DNA of 64,000 nt from Porodaedalea pini. Lineage: Eukaryota; Basidiomycota; Agaricomycetes; Hymenochaetales; Hymenochaetaceae. Both the position numbers and the translations under genes were made by a program. Every line of letters begins with the position of its first letter. Within the stretch, counting starts at the first letter, position 1. The stretch is taken from NCBI GenBank assembly GCA_002794775.1, contig NBAY01000055.1, positions 124,001 through 188,000 on the forward strand, read 5' to 3'. Below are positions 53,740-64,000 of this stretch, in pieces. Under the pieces are notes generated by a model. That model did not search any database. It saw only the letters and a list, made by a program, of their open reading frames with translations, and was not told where the DNA came from.

Positions 53740-56700
53740 CCATCGGGGCGACTGACCGAGAAGAACAAGGGACTTCGAATCCGGATTCGCTAAAATATAA
53801 CCAACCATCTGTAAAATACGTAGATGCCAATGACGTCGATGGTTTTCCCAGTTACGAAGTCCCCACCGGTGTGAATAAAAATGAGGAGTATGAGCAGCTG
53901 TTCATGAGAGGAACTGGCGGACGCCAGCTGGACCTTCTCCTGAACGTCGGACACAGCGTAGCGGGCGAAGTGAGAGAGGTGGACGCGCATGCCCTTGTGG
54001 ACTCGGGGTGTACAGGATCGTGCATCGATGTGAGGTTCGTCAAACGATATGGGTTGGAGACAAAGTGTCACATCAGACCCCTTGCAGTACTCAATGCCGA
54101 CGGCACGCACAACGAGGCTGGGTTGATCGAAGAATATGTCGACGTCGAGCTCATGATTGGCCACCACAAGGAAAGGATTGTCCTTGCGGTGACGTCCCTA
54201 GTGTCGTCAAACATATTCCTGGGGTACGACTGGCTTCGACGTCATAACCCTGAGGTCGACTGGAAAACGGGTTTGATCGAATTCACTCGCTGTCCAGAGG
54301 AATGCGCGATCGAGAAGGAGCCAATGGAGGACCTAGGCAAGGTAAAGAAGGTGGTAGAACAGATGAGGAGGGTGAGTGAGACGTGAATGGACAAGGTGTC
54401 CTGGCCCGCATACCTCAACGACTACGCCGACGTTTTCAGCGAGAAAGGCTTCGAGAAGCTGCCAGAACACCGACCCTGGGACCATGTCATCGACTTGAAG
54501 CCCGACTTCAAACCGAGCGACTGTAAGATCTACCCGCTCACACCAACGGAGCAACAATCACTCAAGGACTTCCTCGACAAGAACTTGAAGTCTGGCTGCA
54601 TCCGACGATCCATATCGCCCATGGCGTCGCCTTTCTTCTTCATTAAGAAAGCCAACAAATCGCTACGCCTGATCCAGGATTACCGAAAGCTCAATGATGG
54701 TACAATCAAGAACAAGTATCCCCTCCCTCTCATCGATGAACTCGTCGACAAGGTCAAGAAAGCGAAGTACATCACTAAGCTTGACCTTCGCTGGGGGTAC
54801 TACAATATCTGGATCCGCGAGGGCGACGAATGGAAAGCAGTGTTTCGCACGAACATGGGCCTCTTCGAACTGACGGTCATGTTCTTTGGCCTTTGCAATG
54901 CGCCGGCCACATTCCAGGCTTTTGTCAACCACATCTTCAAGGACCTGATCTACGCTAACCTGATCATCGTATACCTCGACGACATCCTAATCCTCTTGGA
55001 AACCATTAAGGAGCATATCGACACATCGAGGCGCGTACTCCAGATCCTCCGAGAAAACGGCCTGTACCTGAAGCCGGAGAAGTGCGAATTCGATGCCAAA
55101 GTCGTCAAGTACCTCGGTCACATCATTGGCAACGGCGAGATCAGGGCTGACCCGGCGAAGGCAGAGGCGATTGCGAACTGGCCTGTCCCACGAAACCTCA
55201 AGGAGCTGCAACAGTTCCTTGGTATGGGAAACTGGCTGAGACGGTTTATTAAGGACTACAGCAAGGTGGTCCGACCGTTGACGTCATTAACAGGCAAGAA
55301 GGACTGGGTATGGGAGACCGAACAGCAGGAAGCGTTCGAGGAGCTGAGACGACGTCTCTGCTCACCTCCAGTCCTAGCCATCGCCAACGACGAGGGCCCT
55401 TTCCACGTAGAGGCAGACTCGTCAAACTTTGCACTCGGCGGCGTGTTGTTGCAGAAGCAGGAAGGAAGGTGGAGGGTGATCGCCTACAGGTCAGAGGCAC
55501 TCGAACCAGCGGAACGAAACTACGAGATCTACGACAAGGAGATGCTCGCAATCGTTTCGGCGCTCAAGGAGTGGCGACAATACCTCCTTGGCGCTCGTCA
55601 CAAGATCAAAATCTGGTCCGATCACGCCAACCTTACCTACTTCAGGTCAGCACAGAAGCTGAGCTATTGTCAAGCTCGCTGGCGTACCGAACTTGAAGAA
55701 TTCAACTTCCATCTCGAACACAAATCGGGGAAGACGATGGGCAAGGCCGACCTGCTATCGCGCATGGCGGGGTATAATCAGGGCAAGGATGACAACGACA
55801 GCGTCGTGTTCATCAAGGACAAGTGGTTGAACCGTGGAGTAGTGCGGACATTGCGCGACGAGGTGGTGGAACGAGTGGGTGAAGCACAGAGGGCACAGGA
55901 CAAGTCGGAGAGGCCGACGAACATGACGGAAGTAGATGGGTTGTGGCAAATGAAAGGCAAGGTATACGTTCCGTCGACGATGAAGGAGGCCGTGTTATGA
56001 GAATGCCACGACTCGGTCCTGGCCAGTCATCCGGGAGCATCAAAGACAGTAGAGCTCGTCCGTCGCGATTTCTGGTGGGCGTCGATGTTCTCTGACGTCT
56101 GAGCGTACGTCCGAGGATGCGACCATTGCCAACGGACGAAAGCCTTAAGAGCGTCGAGGTCGAGACCACTCCATCCAAATGCTGTCCCGGAAGGCCCATG
56201 GGAAATTGTCACGGTCGACCTCATCGGAGAACTCCCGGACTCCAAGGGGCACAACGCGATCTGCGTTTTTGTCGATAGGTTCTCGAAACAGATGCACACG
56301 ATCCCGACGACGACAAGGTTGTCGGCGGAAGGCATGGCTCAACTGTACCGCGACCATGTCTTCTGCCTCCACGGCTTGCCGAAGAAGATCATCCATGACC
56401 GAGGCACGCAGTTCGACGCGTCGATGATGAAGGAGGTGTACAAACTCCTACACATCGAAGGCAACCCGTCGACGGCGTATCACCCACAGACAGATGGTCA
56501 GACGGAACGTGTTAACCAAGAGCTTGAACAGTATCTTAGGCTCTTTGTGAACCATCGGCAATCGGACTGGAAGGACTGGCTCCCCCTCACAGAGTTTGCT
56601 TACAATAATTGCGAACACTCAGCAACGAAGATGTCCCCTTTCTACGCGAACACAGGACGTCACCCCTTGAGCTTTGACACGACACGAACCTCGTCTGCCA

Positions 56701-57186
56701 ACATGTCGGCAGAAGAATTCGCGAAGCACATAAAGGAGACTCATCGTGTTGCAAAGGACAACCTGGTCAAGGCGGCGGACGACATGAAACGCTACCACGA
56801 CCGGACAGCAGGGATTTCGGTTGAGTACAAGGCCGGGGACAAGGTTTTCCTTGATGGGCGAAACATCAGCACAGATTTGCCTACAAAGAAACTCGCTGAC
56901 AAGTGGTATGGCCCCTTCGAAATTGTCAACAAGGTGGGAGCAAGCGCGTACAAGCTCAAGCTCCCAAAGCGATGGAAAAAGGTCCACCCGGTCTTCAATG
57001 AAGCCCTGCTAAAACCTGCCGTCGAACCATCCTTCGAGAGCCAAAGACAACCAGCACCGCCACCACCTGACATCGTCGACAATGAGGAGGAGTACGAGAT
57101 CGAGGAGGTTCTAGACTCGCGTCTGCACCGAGGGAAACTACAGTACCTTGTCAAGTGGGTTGGATACAATGAACCGACTTGGCAGC

Positions 57187-57598
57187 TGTTAGAACCTGAA
57201 CTTTCACCTTTTCCTTTATTTTCCCTTTTACCATTTCCTTTATTATATCCGTCCTTTTCATTATATTTACCCATCTTACACAATCATTCCCACACTGCCT
57301 TCATTCGTTCCATTCCCACTCGTTATGTAATGTTAGGTAATATAGTCTCACGGTCGTCGCTATATAAGGTCTCAGGAATCGCATGAACTCCTTGTTCTGC
57401 TTTTCCTCTTACCTCCGCGACGACGTAGGTGAGACTCGTCCCCTTGTATTAGTTTAGACTTGTATTAATCCTCTTACCTCCGCGACGACCTAGCCTGAGT
57501 AAGCGTGTCCCGAGTCTACGCTCGAGTATAGCACGTCCCAGACAACAGTCAGCCGAGGCCTGCCCAGTCCGAGTCGTCTCCCGGACTCCCGCCTAACA
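57187..57598 (+). repeat. R8 5' LTR (subfamily B)
   Basis: 412 bp; TATATAA at 57361-57367, predicted RNA start and self-primer 57394-57404, primer site at 57600-57610. Confidence 0.95.
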
Positions 57599-57610
57599 TA
57601 AAAGCAGAAC

Positions 57611-58385
57611 CTCCACCCAGGCTCATCCCCAGCGTACGTCGTCGCTGCCGACTCACCTTCACTCGGTCTAGAGGAGCGCTCCCCTCGACGGACTTGACGT
57701 GTAAACCCCCTGAACGACAACCCTCAACCCTGCCCGGGCGTTTTCGAACGTTCGTGTATTAATTAATCCGACTTTCCCCGACTCTTACCACATTCGGGCG
57801 CCTACTCGACCTTGAAGGACCTAACGTCCTAATCGGGAAACCCTCTCCCACCCTGGCCCTCCGTCTTTCTCTTTGGTGGAGGAACCATCTGACCTGGACG
57901 TGGGTGACACACCGTGTACAGTCGTCGACGTCGTTGTCAATTGTGATCTCGGCCGCCTCCTTCCGTTTGGTCATCAAACTTGCCGACGAACCTGTCCTTC
58001 GTCAGCGTAACATACATCCGGACAACCAGCCCCTACCTGTTCCCCCCCCGACGTAGTCAAGATAGATCTCACCGAGGAACAACAGCGGGCTTTCCCCTCT
58101 TCTTCACGCTACGACGTGGAACGCCAATCATACGTAGCGGACGACAGAAACCACGTCACTCATAATCTCTGGTGGAGCGACACTAGGCACGCCTGGTACT
58201 CGACTGACCCATCTTCCGGCGAGCGAACTCGTTGGGCGCCTCGACCTCCCCGTGCACCATCATCACCGACAGTCTCGACATCATCGGTCGTCCTCCCAAG
58301 CGAACCAGGAGGCTATCGTACACCCCGTAGAGACTCGTCACCGCCGACACCCCCTGAGCGCCTGACACATACGCCCGTACCAGCG
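57611..58385 (+). other. R8 ATG-free leader
   Basis: No ATG in any frame from the predicted RNA start (57394) to the gag ATG (58386), 992 bases. The 3' part is open in the gag frame and encodes the WWSDTRHAWYSTDPSSGERT segment at 58170 onwards; the 5' part encodes SLWWRNHLTWTWVT in another frame. A run of eight C (58042-58049) lies near where the two frames would have to join. Confidence 0.65.
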
Positions 58386-59453
58386 ATGGCTGAAGGTTTC
58401 ACTCAAAGGCAGCAACAAGAGATCACTGCGATCGTAGCTGCCGCCTTCACCCGAGCAGCAACGAACGCCCCTGCAGCCCAAGCTCCAGCTCCCTCGATTG
58501 ACGTCGCCCGGCCACGCGAATTCGCTGGCGGCGATGACTACCTCGACTTCAAGCGCGAAGTCCTACTCTTCTTCTCGGCGAACCCCACGAGGTATCCCTC
58601 GTCATCGAGCAAGATCTATGTCGCCCTCTCTTACCTCAAGGGTGGCAACGCGTCGACGTGGGTGCAAAACTACGTCCAGGAATTCACAACGAATGGCGTC
58701 GTGGGCTTTACGGATGACTGGGCCAAGTTCCAGGAACGACTGGATGCCTCCTTCGATGATCCGAACAGGAAGGAGAAGGCACTGAAGAAGTTCCGAGACA
58801 AGATCCAGAAGGACCTCTCCGCCGACCAGTTCTTCCAGGACCTCGACGTGATCATCAAGGCGGCGGAGCTGAAGGACGAAGGCGTCATTTGTGACCGCTT
58901 GCAACGCGCGATGAACATCGAGGTGGTCCGTGGCGTGTTGAGGTCGACGCCCGTGCCAACAACGTATGAGGCATGGAAAAAGAAGGCCATTGAGATCGAT
59001 CGGGGCAAACAGCAGATTCGTGCCATCCAACGCAGTCGTACATTGCCGTTCACGCCCCGTCCGACGCCCCAACAAGGGCCTCCTACACGCCGATAGGTAG
59101 CAGCCCCGCACGCCGATAAGCGTGACGTGACGGGCATCACTTTCGGAGGTGCCGGCCAACCGATGGACGTCTCGATGAATGAGGCGCAACGAAAGCGCGC
59201 GTGCTGGATTTGCGGCGGACTGGGGCACTTTAAAGACAAATGTCCGCAGGCGAAGCCGATCATCCAGCGTATGTTGGAACTGATGGCACCGGGCGAGCGT
59301 CGCCTCATCGCTGACGAGCTCGGCGCGATGAAGGAGTCGGCATTCGAGGAAGTCGTGGACACTCGAAGGTCGACGGTGGAGGACTATGTGGAGGAAGAAG
59401 ACAATGACGAAGAGGTCGTCGACTCGCAGGGTTTTGCGAGTGGTCAGGCATAG
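58386..59453 (+). pseudogene. gag: R8 gag, one in-frame stop
   Basis: 356-codon frame starting MAEGFTQRQQQEITAIVA. TAG at 59094-59096 replaces the Gln of RR-Q-VAAPH (CAG to TAG), between the capsid-like core and the zinc knuckle CWICGGLGHFKDKC. Otherwise complete. Confidence 0.9.
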
Positions 59454-59472
59454 CCATCAGGGCGACTGACCG
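59429..59472 (+). promoter_or_regulatory. R8 gag-pol -1 frameshift signal
   Basis: G_GGT_TTT at 59429-59435 in gag phase, GCGAG spacer, GGTCAG/CTGACC stem as in R1. The loop sequence differs from R1 while the stem is unchanged. Confidence 0.82.
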
Positions 59473-62400
59473 AGAAGAACAAGGGACTTCAAATCTGGAT
59501 TCGCTAAAATATAACCAACCGTCTGTACAATACATAGATGCAAACGACGTCGATGGTTTTCCCGATTACGAAGTCCCCACCAGTGTGAACAAAGATGAAG
59601 AGTACGAGCAACTGTTCATGAGAGGAACTGGCGGACGCCAGCTGGATCTTCTCCTGACCGTCGAGCATGAAATAGCGGGTGAGGCGAGAGAGGTAGATGC
59701 GCATGCCCTTGTGGATTCGGGATGCACGGGATCCTGCATCGACGTCAGGTTCGTCGAGAGGTACGGGTTGGAAACAAAACGCTACATTCGACCCCTCGCG
59801 GTGCTCAACGCCGATGGCACGCACAATGAGGCCGGATTGATCGAGGAGTACGTTGACGTCGAGCTCATGATCGGCCGTCACCAGGAGAGGATCGTCCTCG
59901 CAGTAACGTCCCTAGCGTCGTCAAACATCTTCCTAGGATACGACTGGCTTCGATGTCACAATCCGGAGGTCGACTGGAAAACGGGTTCGATCGAATTCAC
60001 CCGCTGTCCAGAAGAATGTGCGATCGAGAGAGAGCCGGTGGAGGACCTAGGCAAGGTGAAGAAGGTGGTGGAACAGATGAGGAGGGTGAGTGAGATGCGA
60101 ATGGACAAGGTGTCCTGGCCCGCATACCTCAACGACTACGCCGACGTTTTCAGCGAAAAAGGTTTTGAGAAGCTGCCGGAACACCGACCCTGGGACCATG
60201 TCATTGACTTGAAGCCCGACTTCAAACCGAGCGACTGTAAGATCTATCCGCTCACGCCAACTGAGCAGCAGTCACTCAAGGACTTCCTTGATGAAAATCT
60301 GAAGTCGGGTCGCATTCGACGGTCGATATCGCCCATGGCATCGCCCTTCTTCTTCATTAAGAAGGCCGACAAATCGCTACGCCCGATCCAGGATTACCAT
60401 AAGCTCAATGACGGTACGATCAAGAACAAGTATCCCCTCCCTCTCATTGACGAACTCGTCGACAAGGTCAAGAAAGCGAAATACATCACTAAGCTTGACC
60501 TTCGCTGGGGGTACTACAATATCCGGATCCGCGAGGGTGACGAATGGAAGGCAGCGTTTCGCATGAACATGGGCCTCTTCGAACCGACGGTGATGTTCTT
60601 TGGTCTTTGCAACGCACCGGCCACGTTCCAGGCCTTTGTCAACCACATCTTTAAGGACCTAATCTATGCGAACTTGATCATCGTATACCTCGACGACATC
60701 CTGATCCTCTCGGAAACCATTGAGGAGCATATCGACACATCGAGGCGCGTACTCCAGATCCTCCGAGAAAATGGCCTGTACCTGAAGCCGGAGAAGTGCG
60801 AGTTTGACGCCAAGGTCGTCAAATACCTCGGCCACATCATCGGCAATGGCGAGATCAGGGCTGACCCAGCAAAGACAGAGGCGATTGCGAACTGGCCAGT
60901 CCCACGGAACCTCAAGGAGCTGCAACAGTTCCTCGGCATGGGAAACTGGCTGAGACGGTTTATTAAGGACTACAGCAAGGTGGTCCGACCGTTGACGTCG
61001 TTAACAGGCAAGAAGGACTGGGTATGGGAGACCGAACAGCAGGAAGCGTTCGAGGAGCTGAGACGACGTCTCTGCTCACCTCCAGTCCTAGCCATCGCCA
61101 ATGACGAGGGCCCCTTCCGCGTAGAAGCGGACTCGTCGAACTTTGCGCTTGGTGGTGTGTTGTTGCAGAAGCAGGAAGGGAAGTGGAGGGTGATCGCCTA
61201 CAGGTCAGAGGCACTTGAACCGGCGGAACGAAACTACGAGATCTACGACAAGGAGATGCTCGCGATCGTTTCGGCGCTCAAGGAGTGGCGGCAATACCTC
61301 CTTGGTGCTCGCCACAAGATTGAAATCTGGTCCAATCACGCCAACCTCACCTACTTCAGGTCGGCGCAGAAGCTGAGCTATCGCCAAGCTCGCTGGCGAA
61401 CTGAACTTGAAGAATTCGACTTCCACCTCAAACACAAGTCGGGCAAGACGATGGGCAAGGCAGACCTACTATCGCGCATGGCGGGCTATGATCAGGGCAA
61501 GGATGACAACGATGGGGTCGTGTTCATCAAGGATAAGTGGTTGAACCGTGGAGTGGTGCGGACATCGCGCGACGAGGTGGTGGAACGAGTGGGTGAAGTG
61601 CAGAGGGCGCAGGACGAGTCGGAGAGGCCTACGGGTTTGGTGGAGGTCGCCGAGTTGTGGCGAATGAAAGGCAAGGTGTATGTTCCATCGACAATAAAGG
61701 AGGCCGTGTTGCGGGAGTGCCACGACTCGGTTCTGGCTGGTCATCCGGGAGCGTCGAAGACAGTAGAGCTCGTCCGTCGCGATTTCTGGTGGGCATCGAT
61801 GTTCTCCGACGTCCGAGCATACGTCCGAGGATGCGACCGCTGTCAACGGACGAAAGCCTTAAGAACGTCCAGGTCTAGACCGCTTCATCCAAACGCTGTC
61901 CCTGAAGGACCCTGGGAAATTGTTACGGTTGACCTAATCGGAGAGCTCCCGGACTCCAAGGGACACAACGCGATCTGCGTCTTCGTGGATAGGTTCTCGA
62001 AGCAGATGCACGCGATCCCGACGACGACGAGGCTGTCAGCAGAAGGCATGGCCCAGCTGTACCGCGACCACGTCTTCCGCCTCCATGGCCTACCGAAGAA
62101 GATCATCCATGACCGAGGCACGCAGTTCGATGCGTCGATGATGAAGGAGCTGTACAAACTTCTGCACATTGAAGGCAACCCGTCGACAGCGTACCATCCA
62201 CAGACGGATGGTCAAACGGAACGCGTTAACCAAGAGCTCGAACAGTACCTTCGACTCTTCGTTAACCATCGGCAATCGGACTGGAAGGACTGGCTCCCCC
62301 TCGCAGAGTTCGCATACAACAACCGCGAACACTCAGCAACGAAGATGTCCCCCTTCTACGCGAACACAGGACGTCACCCCTTGAGCTTCGACACGACGCA

Positions 62401-63079
62401 AACCTCATCTGCTAACATGTCAGCGGAAGAATTCGCAAAGCACATCAAGGAGACTCATCGTGTTGCTAAGGACAACCTAGTCAAGGCAGCAGAGGACATG
62501 AAGCGATACCATGACCGGACAGCAGGAGCTTCGGTGGAGTACAAGGCTGGAGACAAGGTCTTCCTTGATGGGCAAAATATCAGTACGGACTCGCCGACAA
62601 AGAAACTCGCAGACAAATGGTACGGCCCCTTTGACGTAGTCGACAAGGTAGGAGCGAGCGCGTACAAGCTCAAACTCCCGAAGCGATGGAAAAAGGTCCA
62701 CCCTGTCTTCAACGAAGCCCTGTTGAAACCCGCCGTCGAACCGTCCTTTGAAAGCCAGAAGCAACCGCCGCCGCCGCCGCCAGACATCGTCGACAACGAG
62801 GAGGAGTACGAACTCGAGGAAGTCTTAGACTCACGTCTGCACCGAGGGAAACTACAGTACCTTGTCAAGTGGGTCGGCTACAATGAACCTACTTGGCAGC
62901 CTGAGACGGACTTTGGCGAGAACACGAAGGAGGCGATCGCTGGGTTCTACCTCAAACATCCTGGTGCACCTCGGAAACTCGACATCCCTCGTCAACGACT
63001 CCGTCCGCTCTTCGTCGACACTGAGCCTGACGACCGCGATCATGGTTGGTCGGGACGCCCAACCTTGAAGGGGGGGTAA
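59435..63079 (+). CDS. pol: R8 pol polyprotein, intact
   Basis: 1214 codons after the slip site without a stop. Protease LVDSGCTGSC, reverse transcriptase QDYHKLN (His for the usual Arg) and YLDD, RNase H VEADSSNFALGG, integrase ECHDSVLAGHPG .. CDRCQ, TVDLIGELP, HDRGTQFD, TDGQTERVNQE, chromodomain LQYLVKWVGYNEPTWQPE, Lys-Gly-Gly from the polypurine tract, TAA adjoining the LTR. Confidence 0.95.
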   Translation, partial: CEWSGIAIRATDREEQGTSNLDSLKYNQPSVQYIDANDVDGFPDYEVPTSVNKDEEYEQLFMRGTGGRQLDLLLTVEHEIAGEAREVDAHALVDSGCTGSCIDVRFVERYGLETKRYIRPLAVLNADGTHNEAGLIEEYVDVELMIGRHQERIVLAVTSLASSNIFLGYDWLRCHNPEVDWKTGSIEFTRCPEECAIEREPVEDLGKVKKVVEQMRRVSEMRMDKVSWPAYLNDYADVFSEKGFEKLPEHRPWDHVIDLKPDFKPSDCKIYPLTPTEQQSLKDFLDENLKSGRIRRSISPMASPFFFIKKADKSLRPIQDYHKLNDGTIKNKYPLPLIDELVDKVKKAKYITKLDLRWGYYNIRIREGDEWKAAFRMNMGLFEPTVMFFGLCNAPATFQAFVNHIFKDLIYANLIIVYLDDILILSETIEEHIDTSRRVLQILRENGLYLKPEKCEFDAKVVKYLGHIIGNGEIRADPAKTEAIANWPVPRNLKELQQFLGMGNWLRRFIKDYSKVVRPLTSLTGKKDWVWETEQQEAFEELRRRLCSPPVLAIANDEGPFRVEADSSNFALGGVLLQKQEGKWRVIAYRSEALEPAERNYEIYDKEMLAIVSALKEWRQYLLGARHKIEIWSNHANLTYFRSAQKLSYRQARWRTELEEFDFHLKHKSGKTMGKADLLSRMAGYDQGKDDNDGVVFIKDKWLNRGVVRTSRDEVVERVGEVQRAQDESERPTGLVEVAELWRMKGKVYVPSTIKEAVLRECHDSVLAGHPGASKTVELVRRDFWWASMFSDVRAYVRGCDRCQRTKALRTSRSRPLHPNAVPEGPWEIVTVDLIGELPDSKGHNAICVFVDRFSKQMHAIPTTTRLSAEGMAQLYRDHVFRLHGLPKKIIHDRGTQFDASMMKELYKLLHIEGNPSTAYHPQTDGQTERVNQELEQYLRLFVNHRQSDWKDWLPLAEFAYNNREHSATKMSPFYANTGRHPLSFDTTQTSSANMSAEEFAKHIKETHRVAKDNLVKAAEDMKRYHDRTAGASVEYKAGDKVFLDGQNISTDSPTKKLADKWYGPFDVVDKVGASAYKLKLPKRWKKVHPVFNEALLKPAVEPSFESQKQPPPPPPDIVDNEEEYELEEVLDSRLHRGKLQYLVKWVGYNEPTWQPETDFGENTKEAIAGFYLKHPGAPRKLDIPRQRLRPLFVDTEPDDRDHGWSGRPTLKGG

Positions 63080-63491
63080 TGTTAGAACCTGAACTTTCAC
63101 CTTTTCCTTTATTTTCCCTTTTACCATTTCCTTTATTATATCCGTCCTTTTCATTATATTTACCCATCTTACACAATCATTCCCACACTGCCTTCATTCG
63201 TTCCATTCCCACTCGTTATGTAATGTTAGGTAATATAGTCTCACGGTCGTCGCTATATAAGGTCTCAGGAATCGCATGAACTCCTTGTTCTGCTTTTCCT
63301 CTTACCTCCGCGACGACGTAGGTGAGACTCGTCCCCTTGTATTAGTTTAGACTTGTATTAATCCTCTTACCTCCGCGACGACCTAGCCTGAGTAAGCGTG
63401 TCCCGAGTCTACACTCGAGTATAGCACGTCCCAGACAACAGTCAGCCGAGGCCTGCCCAGTCCGAGTCGTCTCCCGGACTCCCGCCTAACA
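63080..63491 (+). repeat. R8 3' LTR
   Basis: 412 bp, followed by gcagc and the rest of R7 pol. Confidence 0.95.
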
Positions 63492-63675
63492 GCAGCCTGA
63501 GATGGACTTCGGCGAGAATGCAAAAGAGGCGATCACTGAGTTCTATCGAAAACACCCTGGTGCTCCTTGAAAGCTCGACATCCCTCGCCAACGACTCCGC
63601 CCACGCTTCGTCGACACCGAGCCAGATGACCTCGATCTTGGTTGGTCGGGACGACCAACCTTGAGGGGGGGGTAA

Positions 63676-64000
63676 TGTTAGGACTCGAACTTTCATCTTT
63701 CTTTTATTTCCCTTTGACCATTTCTTTTCCTTTAATCACCCCTTTTCATTATATTTAATCATCCTTCCAATCATTTCCCACACTCCTTTCACACGACCTT
63801 CATTTGTTCCATTCCGCTCCCTTTATGTAATCTTAGACAATTGGGCAACCGGTTCTCACGAGGTGATCACTGTATATAAGGAAGAGGAATTGCATCTGAA
63901 CACCTGTTCTGCTTTTCCTCTTACCTCCGTGACGACCTAGGTGAGACCGCGTCCCCCCCTCCTGTAGTAGAGTACACTGTATTAATCCTCTTACCTCCGT
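63676..64000 (+). repeat. R7 3' LTR, cut by window end
   Basis: Starts TGTTAGGACTCGAAC after the polypurine tract and TAA. From about 63838 to 63890 the sequence (GACAATTGGGCAACCGGTTC ...) does not match any other LTR here, though the TATATAA box and GTTCTGCTTTT self-primer are kept. Confidence 0.85.

Larger units (their letters stand above)
57187..63491 (+). mobile_element. R8: young retrotransposon inside R7 chromodomain, TSD gcagc
   Basis: 6305 bp, LTRs of 412 bp at 57187-57598 and 63080-63491; I see a single difference (ctacGctcgag/ctacActcgag). gcagc at 57182-57186 and 63492-63496. It is the most recent insertion by LTR comparison. Pol open; gag has one stop. Confidence 0.96.
53721..63675 (+). 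pseudogene. pol: R7 pol remnant, split by R8
   Basis: Pieces 53721-57186 and 63497-63675. Stops: TGA at 54384, 55998 and 56100, and one in the tail near 63568. Otherwise well preserved: protease LVDSGCTGSC, YLDD, RNase H, integrase HDRGTQFD. The chromodomain is cut after NEPTWQ by R8 and resumes at 63497 with PEMDFGENAKEAITEFYRK-type sequence. Confidence 0.85.
51538..64000 (+). mobile_element. R7: decayed retrotransposon in tandem with R2, split by R8, runs off window end
   Basis: Shared LTR 51538-51962, interior 51963-57186 and 63497-63675, right LTR from 63676. The right LTR is clearly diverged from the left one, especially in U3, so this is an LTR-interior-LTR-interior-LTR arrangement rather than a simple insertion. 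Leader and gag are of the R8 type. Confidence 0.88.

Noticed and set aside
1..64000. tRNA or rRNA genes
   Set aside because: I saw no cloverleaf-like or rRNA-like sequence on either strand.

Overview
The window is fungal nuclear DNA, most probably from a mushroom-forming basidiomycete. The host genes carry several introns of about 41 to 66 bases with GT..AG ends. One gene is a basidiomycete-type sesquiterpene synthase. The rest is stacked chromodomain Ty3/gypsy retrotransposons whose old copies show CpG-to-TpG decay, which suggests cytosine methylation. The species cannot be named from this sequence.

Layout. Bases 1-9618 are a single-copy host region: the 5' part of a MOB2 gene (minus), a complete 5-exon sesquiterpene synthase (minus), a 5-exon gene of uncertain, possibly SAC3-like, family (minus), a 4-exon phosphopantothenoylcysteine decarboxylase (plus) and a 5-exon DUF3605 gene (minus). 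I rebuilt exon chains that stay in frame for the last four. Bases 9619-64000 hold eight related LTR elements, named R1 to R8 here. R1 (9619-15889) stands alone in AT-rich host DNA. R2 starts at 17742 and has been split by R3 (20039-29247), R4 (31274-37584, reversed) and R5 (38082-50601). R5 was itself split by R6 (39802-46043, reversed). R2 ends in an LTR at 51538-51962 that also serves as the left LTR of R7, which runs past the window end and is split by R8 (57187-63491). R3 additionally contains two foreign insertions and a solo LTR. Most junctions are proved by 5-bp target duplications: gtcat, acgag/atgag, ttgtg, gagct, gggtg and gcagc.

How the elements work. All are one chromovirus family: LTR, about 0.7 kb leader, gag with a CCHC knuckle, pol (protease, reverse transcriptase, RNase H, integrase, chromodomain), G-rich polypurine tract, LTR. 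Three features are readable directly. (1) There is no tRNA-type primer site; the 11 bases after the 5' LTR are the exact complement of an 11-base stretch 33 bases downstream of the LTR TATA box, which is the Tf1-type self-priming arrangement. (2) gag and pol are in different frames joined by G_GGT_TTT (or G_GAT_TTT), a 5-base spacer and a conserved stem, a textbook -1 frameshift signal. (3) In R1 and R8 the whole 0.9-1.0 kb between predicted transcription start and gag contains no ATG, yet part of it is a conserved open frame continuous with gag. R4 alone has both gag and pol open and may be active. R1, R6 and R8 have open pol but stops in gag. R2, R3, R5 and R7 are decayed.
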